Source: Theristus sp. LFF4_11 (taxonomy: Eukaryota; Nematoda; Chromadorea; Monhysterida; Xyalidae). Taken from it: a DNA stretch of 64,000 bases. Below are positions 1-12,383 of this stretch, piece after piece. The stretch is from assembly GCA_030248135.1 (NCBI GenBank), contig JASANC010003237.1:124001-188000 (forward strand), read 5' to 3'. Under the pieces are notes generated by a model that was given only the letters and a program-made list of their open reading frames with translations, searched no databases and was not told the DNA's origin. Position numbers and translations under genes: made by a program. Each line of letters begins with the position of its first letter. Positions within the stretch are counted from its first letter, which is position 1.

Positions 1-534
1 ACTGCAACGTTGAATCCTCAGACTGCTGTTTATAGCGGTGCATTGTGCACAACAACAAGTTTCATGGGGATGCTGGGAAAATGTGTGGATTTGAAATATC
101 TTCACCACTAATCACAACATACGTGCTTACTTTATCTTGTCACTTTTATTAGTTATGTACTATGTGCGTTCACGCATGCCATCACATGCAACATCATCAA
201 ATAAAACAAACAAGCAGAAAACTGAAGATTTTTTTGAATAAAAATTCCAAGAAGCGGTGACGCGAGTGTATGCCATGCGCATCGGATTGTGTGTCGCGCT
301 ATAAATGGATTTTTTAAAGTGTTTTTATCAACACATTGGGAAATCCCCGCTTGACACATACTCAGTGGATCGTGGATCAATATCAATTAATTTTATTTAT
401 TGATTTTGACTGCGTATTTGTCGACGTGAATGAGTTCGTTTAATATGCATGGCGTACATTGGTATTACCAGCAAACGGTTGACCAATTTTTTTTTAATTC
501 TAGAAAAAAATTTCAGAAGAACAGAATCTCCGAC
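1..534. other. Gene-free left flank / 5' region of first lipocalin gene
   Basis: No convincing exon was seen. The region is AT-rich with scattered short ORFs on both strands that have no recognisable sequence. It presumably holds the promoter and leader of the gene that starts at 535. Confidence 0.5.
511..516 (+). promoter_or_regulatory. Candidate spliced-leader trans-splice acceptor
   Basis: A tttcag follows a T-rich stretch 19 nt upstream of the start codon at 535, with no matching donor needed. Comparable tttcag sites lie upstream of the starts at 6902 (ending 6854), 12384 (ending 12348) and 26014 (ending 25973). This is the usual nematode SL acceptor arrangement. RNA ends would be needed to prove it. 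Confidence 0.4.
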
Positions 535-3460
535 ATGCGAGTACTGCTGCTACTGAGCATGCCATGGCTGGTCGCCAGCCAGGTGCCCCGGTTGACCCCG
601 ACCATCAACAGTGAACGCTTCTCTCGTCTTGCCGGCCACAACATCGGAGCACAGAATCGCAAGCCGGTCGTCATCAGACTGCAGCCGAACCAGCACCTCT
701 CCCGGCAGCACTTTCGCTCGCAGCAGCCGCACATTCAGCAGCCAGCAGCGCCGCAGTCCGTGCAAACGCCGCCGCCACCGGCGCCCCCGGTCGCACAGGC
801 GCAGGTCAGCCGACCGCAGCAGCAGCCCGATCCGGTGCTGTCGCCGATTCCACGGCCGCAACTCAGGCAGCCGGTGGGTGTGTTTTTTGTGGGCGTTTCT
901 TCAATTTTTAGTGCTGAGTTTTTTTCTCTTGTGACATTGTCAGTATGTTTCTCATTTTTATGACACATTTTTCTTTCACATAATCTTGCTGTCCCTTTTT
1001 CAGCAAGCCCAGCGCACTACCGCGTCGCCACCGAAACTGCCGAAAATTCCGCCGCAGCTCGCCAAGCTGCTCGGTCTGCAGAACCTCGGCATTCCAGGTT
1101 TGTGCAGCGTTTTGCGTGCGAGCAGATGAGTGAAACGAATATAACAACTTGCGGTTGCAGTGTATGTCTGCCATTTTGTGCAGGACTGATTGGCGAAAAC
1201 GAGCCCGAGAAGCCGATCGCAGTGCCGCAGGCAGCAGGCGGCCTCAGCGCCAACCAGCTGGCAGAGTGGGCGTCGCGCAACCCGGAACTGGCGTCGCAGT
1301 TCTTGAAATCCGGCGGACTCAATGCGCCATCGATCTTGGACTCTGCAAATGCACCTCCTGGTAAAAGACGATTTTAAATTATTCAGTTTAGCTTAATAAA
1401 AGACGATTAGTCAGCTTTTAATTTTTACACTCTCACGCAGTCTTTTTACGCAAAATATAAGCGCAAACAAGAAACAACTATAAGTTTCTTTGCCACCAAA
1501 ATAAGTTACACATCCTACAGACTATTTTGTTCAGTGATTTACAATGTATCACTGCTACTTCATCACCTTCTTCACAGCTATGCTTCGGCAATTTTACAGC
1601 ATGTGATTTATTTGTTCAAATTTTGTATCGTTTTCACAGTATCGTTTTTCATTTTTCTGAAATTCCATTCAGTTTTCTTCCCATTCCAGCTGGCATCACG
1701 GACATTCTGTCGCAGTCTGGCGGTCTGTCCGGCGCCGGCGGCCAGGGTCTGGCGGGAGGTGCTCTGGGACAGTTGTTCTCAGGGGCAGCCGGTATCCCGC
1801 AGGCGAATCCGGCACGCTCGCCCGCCTCTGTCGGGTTGCCACGGTTGCCCGGAATCTCGCTGCTGCCCGGCGGCATCCCGAAGGACAGCAGTGGCCAGGT
1901 CGATATGGTGAAGCTCATTTGTACGTCACTTGCGCTTGACTGGTTTACGTGGTTTTGTTGGGCTTTTTTTAAATCTTCAATACATCAGAAATTTTCTGCC
2001 AGTGCGCTATGCAATGCACTGGGAAACCGTTGCTACGAAAGTAGCGACGAAAACAAACTTACTGTCTTTTTTAATAAGTGAACAGAATTTCAGTAGAACT
2101 TTCGTAGTTATAGCAAAATTTGTAGCAACGGTTTCTGACCCCTCCCGGCACTGCCCTTACTACCGCAATCGCACTTTCAGCGCAAATCACGACTCGCGTC
2201 ACCAACGGCACCACGTTGTCAGACGTTCTCCCACCGGCACGTCTGCAGACGTTGGCCGACAACGTGACCAATGTGCTGCTGCCCGTGACGCCGGACGTGG
2301 ACCTGCACAAATTCATGGGCCGCTGGTTCGAGGGCATCAACAGTCCACGCGCGACACCGCAGCGATGTGTGGTGCACCACTGTGCGTTCTTGGGCATCAA
2401 AGCTGTTGGGTTCTTGAGATGAGCTTGAGCTTGTAAAGTCTCCGACTGAAGAGCGAGCATTCGGCTATAACACAGTGATGGTGCAGAGTCACAAACAAAC
2501 ACGTGACACACAGCATTGCAGTAGCACTGTGTTATTACAAAGGGAACTGTGTTCAGACTAGGACTTTAGCACGGCTTTGTTCTTCAACCGTAACAAGCGA
2601 CTTTTCACGGTGCAGACGGTGGCCTGACCGACAATCAAAAGACGGCCACGTTCACGGCGTTGAAAATCTACCGGGAAGGCAGCGAGTTCGGCAACGTGCG
2701 CTACTCGATCGGCTATGCGTTCAGGGGTGGACACAAGAACGGAATGCTGGCGATGCACAACAGTGAGAGCACCGATCCAACACCGTGTAAGGGTTTCGTT
2801 TGATTTGTGGCGCGAAAAGGATAAAAATTATCAACTCAGAATTTTGTCGCTTACCAAACTTTAAAAAAAGAATCAATTATCATGTGCAACCACAGGAAAA
2901 TTTGCGTTTTTCAAAGTTTCTCTTCGAATGGCTCATCCATTGATTTTTTGTATTTTCAGACTGGGTGTACAAAGTTGGCCCAGAAAGTGAGGATCCTTTC
3001 GGCAATCCCCAGTACGACTACGCGATTGTCAGCAACTGGGTAAAATATCCGGTCACCGTGCTGGTGCGTGATCCCGATCAGTTCAAACAGAAATACGAGG
3101 AGGAAGTTCTCAGGTATTGTTGACTTATTCGAACGTGTCGGATCGAAATGACGTCATTCCCATGCACAAATACCAGAATTTCAGTTTCCTTCACCGCTTC
3201 ACACTTTTTTTAATTTTAAGGGTGGTAAGCAAAACTGAATCCAACGAAGTACAAGTTTTGAGCGAATGACGTCATCAAAACGTGCGTGTGACTTTGAAAC
3301 GCTTTCATTCGTTTGAGCACGTTTCGCTTTACGTTTCTGCAGATACCTCGAGGACGAAGGCTTCATCAACGGGTTCATCCGTGCGTTCAACATGCTGCAG
3401 CCAGCGAGCTACGCCAACTGTCAGTACTCACCCAGCACATTCCAGGTGTTCGGTCGATGA
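535..3460 (+). CDS. Secreted lipocalin-like protein with Pro/Gln-rich N-terminal extension
   Basis: Eight exons: 535-873, 1004-1097, 1184-1360, 1690-1920, 2181-2381, 2616-2786, 2960-3113, 3343-3460. All phases match and give about 494 residues. The start MRVLLLLSMPWLVASQ is a signal peptide, so the product is exported. Residues about 17-280 are low-complexity, first Gln/Pro-rich and then Gly-rich. From exon 5 a lipocalin fold is visible: the first motif is FMGRWFEGI (G-x-W), the second is YDYAIVSNW, and the third is VLVRDPDQFKQKYEEEV followed by the C-terminal helix and a late Cys. Lipocalins bind small hydrophobic ligands in a beta-barrel; nematode members (LPR type) act in the apical extracellular matrix. 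The ligand here cannot be inferred. It is the first of a tandem cluster with 6902-8725 and 12384-16201, which share intron positions in the barrel. A possible polyadenylation signal lies at 3867-3872. Confidence 0.8.
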
Positions 3461-4056
3461 AAATGGAAACTGTGCAAACTGGCGTAAACACTCTGAGTGC
3501 GCTGATGATCTCGAAAGAATGAAAACTGTTGAATGAAGAGAAACTTTTGAATTTTTTTTGGATTTTACATTGATGAAAGTGGTAACATGCATCAAGCGTT
3601 AATTACGAGTAATTGTTTTTTGATTGACTGATCGATTAATCAATCAATGTACATTTCGCAACCTAAATGTGTTTTATTTTGAGCAACCCAATCGGTAGAC
3701 GGATAATGGGTGAGTGTGGATCTGGTTTTTGGGTTTCAAGTGCGCACGTTTTGTTTTGTTTTTCTTTCTTTGTACTTTACTTAATTGTGTCGGTTACAAT
3801 GTAATTGAAAGCCTGATTCACACGTTTGTTGACAAAATACACATTTCTGATTTGTGTATTAGAGAAAATAAAAGTCAAAAAGTCTCGGAGAAATGGTGAA
3901 AAGGGCCAATTTTTGCAGAAACTTTCCAAAACGCTAAATAGTCATTCGTCAAAAAATAAATGAAAAGGAGCATTCAAAAAGTCGGCGAACTGTACACGTT
4001 TGAGCAGGATCAGCTCGTTTCCGTACAAAACAAACATCAAAAGCTAAAAATATAGC
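3461..4056. other. Intergenic, 3' flank of lipocalin gene
   Basis: AT-rich. An aataaa at 3867-3872 is the only recognisable site. No coding signal was seen. Confidence 0.5.
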
Positions 4057-4506
4057 TACCGTATTACCTCTAATAAACCCCCATGGGGGTTTATTTCTTC
4101 AGCGACTTCTGGGGGTGGGGGTTTATTTTTGGGGGGGCTTTATTTTTGGGGGGGGTTTATTTGGAAACCATTTTTAGGAGTGGGCAAAATGGCAAAAATA
4201 CCTTCCATGGCAGGAAGGAAGTCGCAGAAACTTCTACTCTACATAGAAATTTCCTTTTACAACAACCTTTTGTAATGAAATTACCATTAACTCATCCATT
4301 TGGGGCCTTTGGTAGCACAATTTCATCATTTTCACTGCAACCAGCCACTGAATTCGCTGGGTATGTGATTCAAACAGGTTTCAATAATCCCCCATGGGGG
4401 ATTATTTTTTGGGGGGGGATTATTTGGAAACTTGTCGAGGGGGTGGGGGTTTATTTTTGGGGGGGGGGTTTAATTTTGGGGGGGGTTTAATAGAGGTAAT
4501 ACGGTA
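4057..4506. mobile_element. C-rich TA-flanked MITE, copy 1
   Basis: Element 4059-4504 is bounded by TA dinucleotides (4057-4058 and 4505-4506), as in Tc1/mariner-type insertions. The ends are inverted repeats: ccgtattacctctaataaac at the left and its complement at the right. The interior has runs of G around a unique core of about 170 bp that recurs in inverted orientation at 27202-27651. There is no transposase, so it is non-autonomous. A short ORF inside is shared by both copies only because the copies are homologous. Confidence 0.8.
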
Positions 4507-4621
4507 ATTGTTTATTGAAACGCGAGAAGTCTACCTACTGAGAGGCTGAAAGCATCAGCGAACGGCGGAAGGTTTCGAAATCGTTCCCTCCAGATCAGAT
4601 GCAGCCTCAATTCTCCTCAGG

Positions 4622-5439
4622 GGCGCATGTAGGGTTGGCACAGGAAAAAAACCGGTTTCTTTTCCGTTTTAAAACCGGGTTTTTTTTCCAGTTTTTTTTT
4701 CTTGAAAAAATAAAGAACCGGTTTTTTACCTTAAAAAATTTCAAACTTCGTGGTCAAAAATCACAACTCTTTGTTTGATTGATAAAATGTAAAATTATAT
4801 TTTTGAAAAAACGGTGCAATGAACTGTGTCGAACTGAACTGGTGAAGCATCATTTTGTAGAAGCTTTTGTGGCAAGGATCAAGTGAAATACGATGAAGAC
4901 AAGGTGACTGCTAAACTAAGTGCATACGCAGACTGACTGACGATGTTGTCGATTTGCAAAGGGTAACTGATGAAATGTTATTTTTCGAACGCAATCCGCT
5001 ACCGGTTTCACTTTGCAGTTCTGCAAATCTCGCCCCCTAATCGGGGTCAGCTATCCGTTCTCCTTGCAACCGTCCCTCCCCGCTCCCCACACCTACACGG
5101 TCACTGCCCAGTCTTTGTTTTCAATTTCTTGAACGTGCTGCCCTGGAAACCAATAAAAGCGAAATTGATTTGATTTGAAACAAAAAATTGGATAGCATTG
5201 GGTGGCAAAAATAGCAAATTGGGTCGGTTGTATGCTCGAAAACAGCATGTTAGGCTGCTCAAAATCACTAATTTTGATGTAATTCCTATTTTGAGTTCAA
5301 GAAGCCAAGTTCTGGAAAGTTTAGGAGCTGGGAAGCATTCGGTTTTTTTATGGTTTTAAAACGGTTTTAAAACGGAAAAGAAACCGGTTTTTTTCCTGGA
5401 AATATAAAAAACCGGTTTTTTACCAACTCTAGGCGCATG
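4622..5439. mobile_element. hAT-type MITE, copy 1
   Basis: Element 4630-5431 (802 bp) is flanked by a perfect 8-bp target duplication ggcgcatg (4622-4629 and 5432-5439). The termini are tagggttggca at the left and the complement of tagagttggt at the right, followed by repeated accggtttttt blocks. An 8-bp duplication and YAGRGTTGG-like ends are hallmarks of hAT elements. There is no transposase. A nearly identical copy lies inverted at 49152-49949. Confidence 0.88.
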
Positions 5440-6901
5440 TGCCCTGCCACTATTGCCAGTTGCCCATGATGCCATTTATACTCCTCCTCCTGGCAGTGCG
5501 TACGAATCATTGAACGTGAATGCAACAAACGTCACTGAAGCAAGGTCACGGTCGCTTAGGACGTGCATTGTGCGCTTTGCTACATACGGCCAGCGTCCCT
5601 GGTTTAGTGCGGTTTTTCTATTCGCTGTTGTCGGTATGTATTAAAATATTATATGGTTTTTTGCACGTTGTTGTTGTTGTTACATACATAGGTGATCATC
5701 ACGATTATGAGATATCGACAGAAAAAAGCACACGATGGAGAGAGAGAGATGGGAAAGAGTGAACGAACACACACGCAGGCACTGTGACTGGCACCAAAGT
5801 CGTGCGTCCGCGTGCGGTGCACGGATTTTCGGTTTTGCGTTGTGGATTTCCATGTTCTTCGTATGGATTTTAGTGATGCACTTGGATTGGATTTCATTCT
5901 TCGGAAACTCTGTGGTTTCATTTACCAGAGAAATCGTCTGAGTGGACGCTCATCAGCACAACGATATACCGTATGAACGTTCAACATTTTTCTGCGCTGG
6001 CATCATACTCGATTTTTTGCATAAATGACACAATTTTACAATTTTTTTTAATGCGTTGCGTTTATTTCCGAGTTGTTTTTTCCTGCATTAGTTGTTTCGA
6101 CATTTAAAGTTATGTTGTTCTGCTATCCTACCGGGCATCATGTGTAAAAACTTTGACAAATCCATGCGCTCCGTAAAACGCTTTTTGCGACATCCACACG
6201 GCCCAACTTTATCAACTGGCAACAGCAACAGTTGACCCCGAAAATTTTGCACACACTCTGCAGTGCATAGCTGACTATCTGATGTTGCTGCTAAATTTAT
6301 ACAATCCGATATCGCTGCACATGCAAAGTCATGGTGATATGTCGAGTGGCACATAAAATGTGCATATCTGTTTATCACAACAACATGTTTGTTACATTCA
6401 ACACAATATACACACTGCTATTATGGGTGCATGTGCACGTGCATGGTTAGATTGACTTACATGTATCACATGGATTCGTCCCACGTTACTCTGGAACAGA
6501 TTGTGTGGTTTTTGAAACTGTCAATACGTGTAACAGCGTGTGTTGTTTTTCTGCACACATAATTATTTGGTTTTATTTATTTATTATCAAATAGCATTTT
6601 TAACTATTTCATTCGAAAGTTATATTCCAGTAGTCCGATGACACACATTTGCCTTATTATATTAAAAAAAACTGATTTTTTCACCGCGTTCATGAACCAG
6701 ACACCCAGTTCATGTTGTAAATTCGCGTGATTTTTGCGGTTGTGGTGTGCCACTAATTGGTACACAAATTGGTATGATGTCACACATTCAGAATGAATTA
6801 GGTTTGATGCATCCATTCTTCTGTTTTGCTTAGTAAGTTTTTTTATTGTTTCAGCATTTACAAAGGCGGCAATTCAACACTCACTACTAAAAAAACGTGT
6901 C
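5440..6901. other. Intergenic, upstream of second lipocalin gene
   Basis: No exon was recognised on either strand. It contains a possible trans-splice acceptor tttcag ending at 6854, 48 nt before the start codon of the next gene. Confidence 0.45.
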
Positions 6902-8725
6902 ATGAAAGTTCTGCTGTTACTTTGGATCGCCTGTGCCTGGCACTGGCTGCCATGCGATGCCATCGGCGAAGGACTCGTATGTTTTTTTTTAAATGAGCAA
7001 TTCGAATTTCAAAAAACTCCGACTTTTGTTGTAGTTTTTTATAAAAACCTGACTCGCATAATAAGTTTTCAAAAAACTTTCCAGCTCGATGTGAACACGT
7101 TCGCTGGCATGATCGGTGGCATTGGGAAAATGTTCGAAGGCGTCAACACCAACGACGTCGACACTGACCGACTGATGGGCCGTTGGTTCCAGATGTATAA
7201 GGCTGCGATCAACTTCGACGTGTTTCGCACGCAGATGTTCTGTCCGGTTGCTTACTGTACGTTGGAAACCGTCTCCATTAGCTCTATAAGCTTTGTTGAA
7301 CAACCAACCGTTGTTGAGTACAGGAAGTTTCAGCAAAAGTGCGTTCGTGGACTTATTTCCGCACTATTTTCAGTCAAAGAGAATCCGATAATGGGCAAGG
7401 GCGGTTTCACGATGGAGGAGGCCTATCGAGTGATCTCGAAGGTTGGACCGATCGAAACGTACAAACGAGACGTGACCCGGAATGGACCAGGCTCCTACTG
7501 GATGTACACCGAAGAATACTTTTATCCGAGGCAATGTGAGTCCCAAAAAGAGCGTTATTTCTTTTTTCATGAAAATTTAATAAAAAACGAGGCTATTAAA
7601 ACGGCTACTTAAGTGGCTAGTGAACTGGCTACCAAAACACGGTGACTAACAAGTGAACGCAATTTTAGCCAAACCCTGATAAAATTGCGACGGTATCCAT
7701 AAGCAGTTTTTTTGTAAAAGCCGTAAGCCATTGCATGTTGCCGATTTTTGGATAAGTAAGATCAAGATCCGGTCTTGGGTATGTAAGAGCGGTCTTTAGG
7801 ATATGTAAAAGCCAGCTCTTGGATATGTAAAATCAGTTCTTTGATATGTAAGAGTGCTTTTGGATATCTAAGAGCCGACTCTTGGATTGGTGAGCGCGGA
7901 TCTTTCCTAGATATTGAGCCGCTCTGCAATGTATAAAAGTTGGCTATTAAGTTACTTAGGTAAGAGCCGTCTTTGGCAATGTTCAAGGACACTCTCTGAT
8001 TGAACCTAAAAGATGCAATGCAAGTGAAAAAAGGGGTAATTAAAATTCCAACCCAGTTGTGATCATCGACGCTGGCCCGCCACTGACGGAAGAACAACAA
8101 GCACAGATTGAACAACAATCCAGCGCACCGACAATCACCAGCAGCAACAGCACGGAAATCATGAACAGTAACGAGACTTTAGCGGACGATTTGAAGGAGG
8201 AAATTGAGAAAATCGAGAAACCGCCGTACGAATACTTGGTGGCGACCGACTCGAATCGTCTGGCGTTGATGGTGTTTGCGCGCGAACCGATCACGTTCTA
8301 TCAGAAGTTGGTTGCAAAGTAGTCGTTTCAATTCAATGTTCCGCAGTGGAAGTGTTTTTTACACCAAAAGTCAACAAAGTTCTCAACAGCCTGTTCAGAT
8401 AAAAGCCCTCAACAGCCGAGCTTGTATAGTATTTCTTGGTTGAATCAAAATCGCAACATCGCGTCAACGTTTCAGATCGACTTTTTGTTGACTAATTTTG
8501 TTGAGCTTTATGCTAATGCGCCTGGTTACATCGAACTGTGTCATCTGCCAGTGACTTTTCATAAACTTTGCAACTTGCTGTTATGTCAGATACAACAAGC
8601 AAGTTCTGGAGAGGTTGAAGCAGAACGGCTTCGGTGGCCATGCGTTCTGGAATGCGCCGACGCCCATCTACCAAGGCTCCGACTGTCTGTGGCCAGGCGA
8701 ACGAGAAGTGTTTGCTAGGAGGTGA
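6902..8725 (+). CDS. Secreted lipocalin-like protein, short-headed paralogue
   Basis: Five exons: 6902-6976, 7085-7256, 7374-7535, 8057-8306, 8590-8725, giving 264 residues. It begins with a signal peptide, MKVLLLLWIACAWHWLPCDA. The lipocalin motif 1 is LMGRWFQMYKA in exon 2. The third motif is LMVFAREPITFYQKYNKQV, split across the last intron. Read without that intron the frame ends at 8322. The homologous residues in the last exon, and the same phase-2 intron in the neighbouring gene at 3113/3343, support the spliced model, although the donor (aa|gttggt) is weak. Unlike its neighbours it lacks the long Pro/Gln head. Instead it carries an acidic and Ser/Thr/Asn-rich insert (roughly residues 140-190) between strands. 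It is probably secreted and ligand-binding; the ligand is unknown. Confidence 0.75.
7749..7885. repeat. 22-bp minisatellite in an intron
   Basis: Degenerate tandem units close to ggatatgtaaaagccagctctt, about six copies, within the intron between 7535 and 8057. Confidence 0.65.
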
Positions 8726-8955
8726 GCAAGATTCTGGTGAATTCTGGTGGAAACTTGCAGAGGGCAGGTCAGTGTTGAAAACTTAGTAAAGCCACTGAGA
8801 TAACACACATTCAGCCATGCAGCGCAGGTTGTTGGAAGCATTCGATCGAACCGTGCTTCGTCGACGTTGCTGATGTTGAACCAAAACACTGAAAAGGCAG
8901 TTTACTAAAACGGCTGCTAAAATCGTGGTCACATCTTCACATTTACGTTCCCATA

Positions 8956-9395
8956 ATGAACGCAATTCAAGTGGCCGTTCCAGTAGCGGTTTTATTAGCA
9001 GCCCCGTTGTATCAGTTCACTTTGTACGACTCTCGTTCAAGAAATGCCAACACCAATGGCTCCAATCCTGGTGCAGAGTGCTGAAGAACGAGCAGCGAGC
9101 GCAGCAGCGTCAGGTGGCCAATCCCGGCGGCATCGCGGGCGGCCTGCTCGGCGGCTTCAATCCGCAGGCCGCTGTGGCGACCGTGCGAGGCTTCCTGGGC
9201 GGCAGCGGGCGTCAAACGTCCGTGCAACAGCAGCAGATCCAGCAGCAACAGCAGTGGCCCCCGCAGGCGCAGCTGCCCCGTCAGCAGCAACGGGTGTTCC
9301 AGGCACCGCGCGCTGTGCTGCCCACACCGACCAATAACCGATTCGAAAACGTCTTCAACGGTGGCAACAGCATTAATCGACGGAGGTTCACGTAA
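8956..9395 (+). CDS. Short secreted Gln-rich protein, lipocalin-head relative
   Basis: Proposed exons 8956-9014 and 9077-9395, about 125 residues. An alternative donor at 9024 is in the same phase and adds three residues. The start MNAIQVAVPVAVLLAAPLYQ looks like a signal peptide. The body has a stretch GGFNPQAAVATVRGFLGG that resembles FRNFDPKTAAATIGQNMHL in the head region of the gene at 12384, followed by a Gln run and a Pro/Arg tail. No lipocalin domain exon was found between here and 12384. It is either a truncated tandem duplicate or a gene that makes only the head region. The intron is very short (62 or 53 nt), so the model is tentative. Confidence 0.45.
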
Positions 9396-11059
9396 ATTTT
9401 TTGCCAACTATCAATTTCTGTTTGCAATAATGTCAACGCATGAAAATGAATTCGCAGTTTCGTCAGATCTGCTGTTTGAAATTGAGCCAAATTTTCCAGA
9501 TTACACTTTGTATGTTGACGTTTTGTTGGTTCTTGTGCTGTGTCTAATGTTTAGACCTCTTCTACAATGACCGTTTTAGTTTTTGTTTGGCTGGCTGTTC
9601 GAAAATATAAAAGTGCTGTTATGATGGATTTTTAGTGTTCATTTCTTGCCAGTGATTGATTTTTTAGTTGAAATTTATGAGCTCCTGTTTTATTTGATTT
9701 ATTGTTTTGCTTTGTTTTTGTGCTATTGCATTATACAAACTCGCTACCCGCTGTGTCTTCATTGTGTACAGAAAAAAGCTGGCAGAGAATTTAAAAAAGT
9801 TTTGCTTTTCTTTGTTTTGATCTCCAGTGATTTAAAATTTGTTTGTTTTTTGTTTTTTTTCGTGTTCTTTCAGTCCGTTTTCGTTTATGATGATCGATTT
9901 TTTACAGTTAGCTGTTTTAAAAACAACTTTAAAAATTACGATTGGACTCGGACTCATTCCATTTTGCTCGGGCCGTTTTGTGCAATACTCGTTGTTGGAA
10001 AACTTTATTTTCAGTTAACATTTTCGAGCACAATTGAAAAAGGTTTAAAGATTTTAAACAGCAAATATACATGGATGTGTCACGCGTGTTTTTGTGTTGT
10101 TTCGCGCTGGGATTGTCTGTGATTGTTTTTGTCCACGTTTGACTCCGCACATCCAGTGCTGGGTGTGCTAAGAAAAACAAAGAAAACGCCCAAAATATTG
10201 ATTTGTAGAAGCATTTCAATTGTCGATGATAAACTATAAAATTTAATTGGAAAAATAACTAGGACAGCGATTTGCAAGGAAATTGCGCAAACTCACGTTT
10301 TACAGTGTGTGTGTTCGACTCAAAGGTTTTCGATCAAGTCACATTTATGGCGATTTTGAAGAAAAACAATTTGTCCAATCAAATTATTACGGTAATTTAT
10401 ATTAACATAAATAGGGATCTCCACTCGCAGTTTTTTACCACCAACCATTCACGTGATCTAACTGCAGAATGCGAAGTTAAAAAATCAACGTCCCAGTTGA
10501 GGTATGCCATAATTCATTGAATTTAGGTGTGTACGTGGTTTCCTCAAAAAACGAATTTGGGTGACGCTTGTTCAGATGGGCTGTTCGGATTGAGTCATCC
10601 ATGAATTCATTCGTTTTGAAACGTTCAAATCACACAGTTTGGTTACAAACAGCATTCCATCGATGTCGACTCAGGATTCGGGATGGAAATTTTGTCTAAG
10701 GAAAAACAATTGGCATTTGTTTTTATTTCATCTGATAGAAATACGTATATTGATTGAGAGCATATCAGAAAATTATTTATTTGTTTATCAGGTGGAACAA
10801 TCCAGAAAAAAAACGTTTCCTCACATCAGCCAGCCCACGCGACCTGCATACGGTCGATTGGCTGGCTACACTAATCGTGTGGTATGCTAAGCTACTTTGC
10901 TTCCCACGCTAAGCTACTCGAAATCTGTTGGCTAATGTTGCTTCAGTGCAGCAGCGGCGATGGCGTGCTGTGCTGCGCATCAGAGAACCCACAGTTCATT
11001 CAGTGTCAACGCAGTGCACTGCTCGCGTTTCGCCTCACTGGCAGTGTGACACGCAGATG

Positions 11060-11298
11060 TGGAATCACTGCAACACGGAGAACTGAAACACGGAGCACTG
11101 GTACATGGAGAACTGGAACACGGAAAACTGAAACGCAGAGAACTGAGACGCGAAGAACTGAACCAAGGAAAACTGAAACGCGGAGAACTGAAACAGAAAA
11201 ATGGAAACACGGAAAAGTGCAACGCGCCGAATGGCAACATGGATACATACATGCAACACGGACAAGTGCAAACGTGAGAACTGAAATCTGGAGAACTT
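11060..11298. repeat. 15-bp minisatellite
   Basis: About 14 degenerate copies of a unit near cggagaactgaaaca. The period is a multiple of three, so open frames run through it (Arg/Thr/Glu repeats), but these are not taken as genes. Confidence 0.8.
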
Positions 11299-11774
11299 AA
11301 CTTCAATTTTTAATTTCGGGGATTGCGAAGCCCCAAAAATAAAAATTGTACCACACAAAAGATTGAAAAAATCTTGCAAGTATGAATTCGCTTCCTTTCT
11401 TTCATTCTGGCTTGCAATAGTTGTTTTGAGGCTCGAAGGCTCAAACTTTTGGGAACAATTCCAAGTTTGGCCAAAAATCAGTTCTCATCCATTCTTTTTT
11501 TAGCATCAATTTGAGCAACGAGTTTTCCTATTTTCAGTACTCAACAGTGCTGCAGCAGCACACGTTGATTTACCCATTTTGCAACATGATTGTTGCAACA
11601 GTGCCTGACAACACAACAACAACAACAATCTCTTTCGAACTTCATGCACCGACTGACTGCAGCGTGCATTTTGAAGTCGCATCGTTTTTCCCCTGAGATA
11701 ATCAATCTGTGCAGTTTTTTCTTTCTTTGCCACTTCATAATCCCGTATAATATCGACCGAGTTGTAAATTAACT

Positions 11775-11812
11775 ACAACACACACACACACACACACAGC
11801 AGCAGCAGCAGC
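11775..11812. repeat. (AC)n(AGC)n microsatellite
   Basis: A CA/AC dinucleotide run passes directly into five AGC units. Confidence 0.9.
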
Positions 11813-12383
11813 GTGTATAGAGGTCAAAAAGTGCGCGTACGCGCGTGCGTGTGTGATCACTTTCGCTGCAGCCAACATCGGCGCACGTTTCCGCATATTT
11901 CGAACTCATGCTGATCCGCTGTTGAGTTTTGCGTGTTTTTTTGCACGCCGCATTGCGTTCGGCTGGGTGGTTTTTGGGACACTCCCTTGGATTATTACAA
12001 AGTTGTGTGCGATATTTGCTTATTTTTCATATTTGCTCCAGTTATTTTAACGATTTCGAATGTGTAATTTAAAATTATGTAGCTTTCTTCATGTTATTGT
12101 GGCCAGTCAGGTTGAATTTCTGTTGTACTGAAACTTTTTTGCACCGCTTGTACTTTTTTTAATAAAACCGCTTATGCCTTGCGCGGTAACCAGATTTAAA
12201 TGTGCATTGCGTTCGAGCAATTTAATTCAGAAACAACCTTGGAAGTATGCAAACACTAAACAGTGTGTTCACACGTTTCACGTTCTGCACAATGAACCCA
12301 TATTTCACCTGAAGTTTTCAATTTGAAATATTATTGTTACACTTTCAGGCGTTGTGACGGAACATCATTAAAAGGTTGCAAAA

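Larger units (their letters stand above)
9396..12383. other. Intergenic, T-rich, with minisatellite
   Basis: About 3 kb of mainly T-rich sequence on the + strand. No lipocalin exon or other homology was recognised on either strand. It holds the 15-bp minisatellite at 11060-11298, a dinucleotide/trinucleotide repeat at 11775-11812 and a possible trans-splice acceptor ending at 12348. Confidence 0.45.

Noticed and set aside
4970..5173. 67-codon frame shared by both hAT MITE copies
   Set aside because: Conservation is explained by recent common origin of the copies; no transposase similarity.
10980..11379. Overlapping long frames on both strands across the 15-bp minisatellite
   Set aside because: A repeat with a period divisible by three keeps several frames open; this is not coding evidence.
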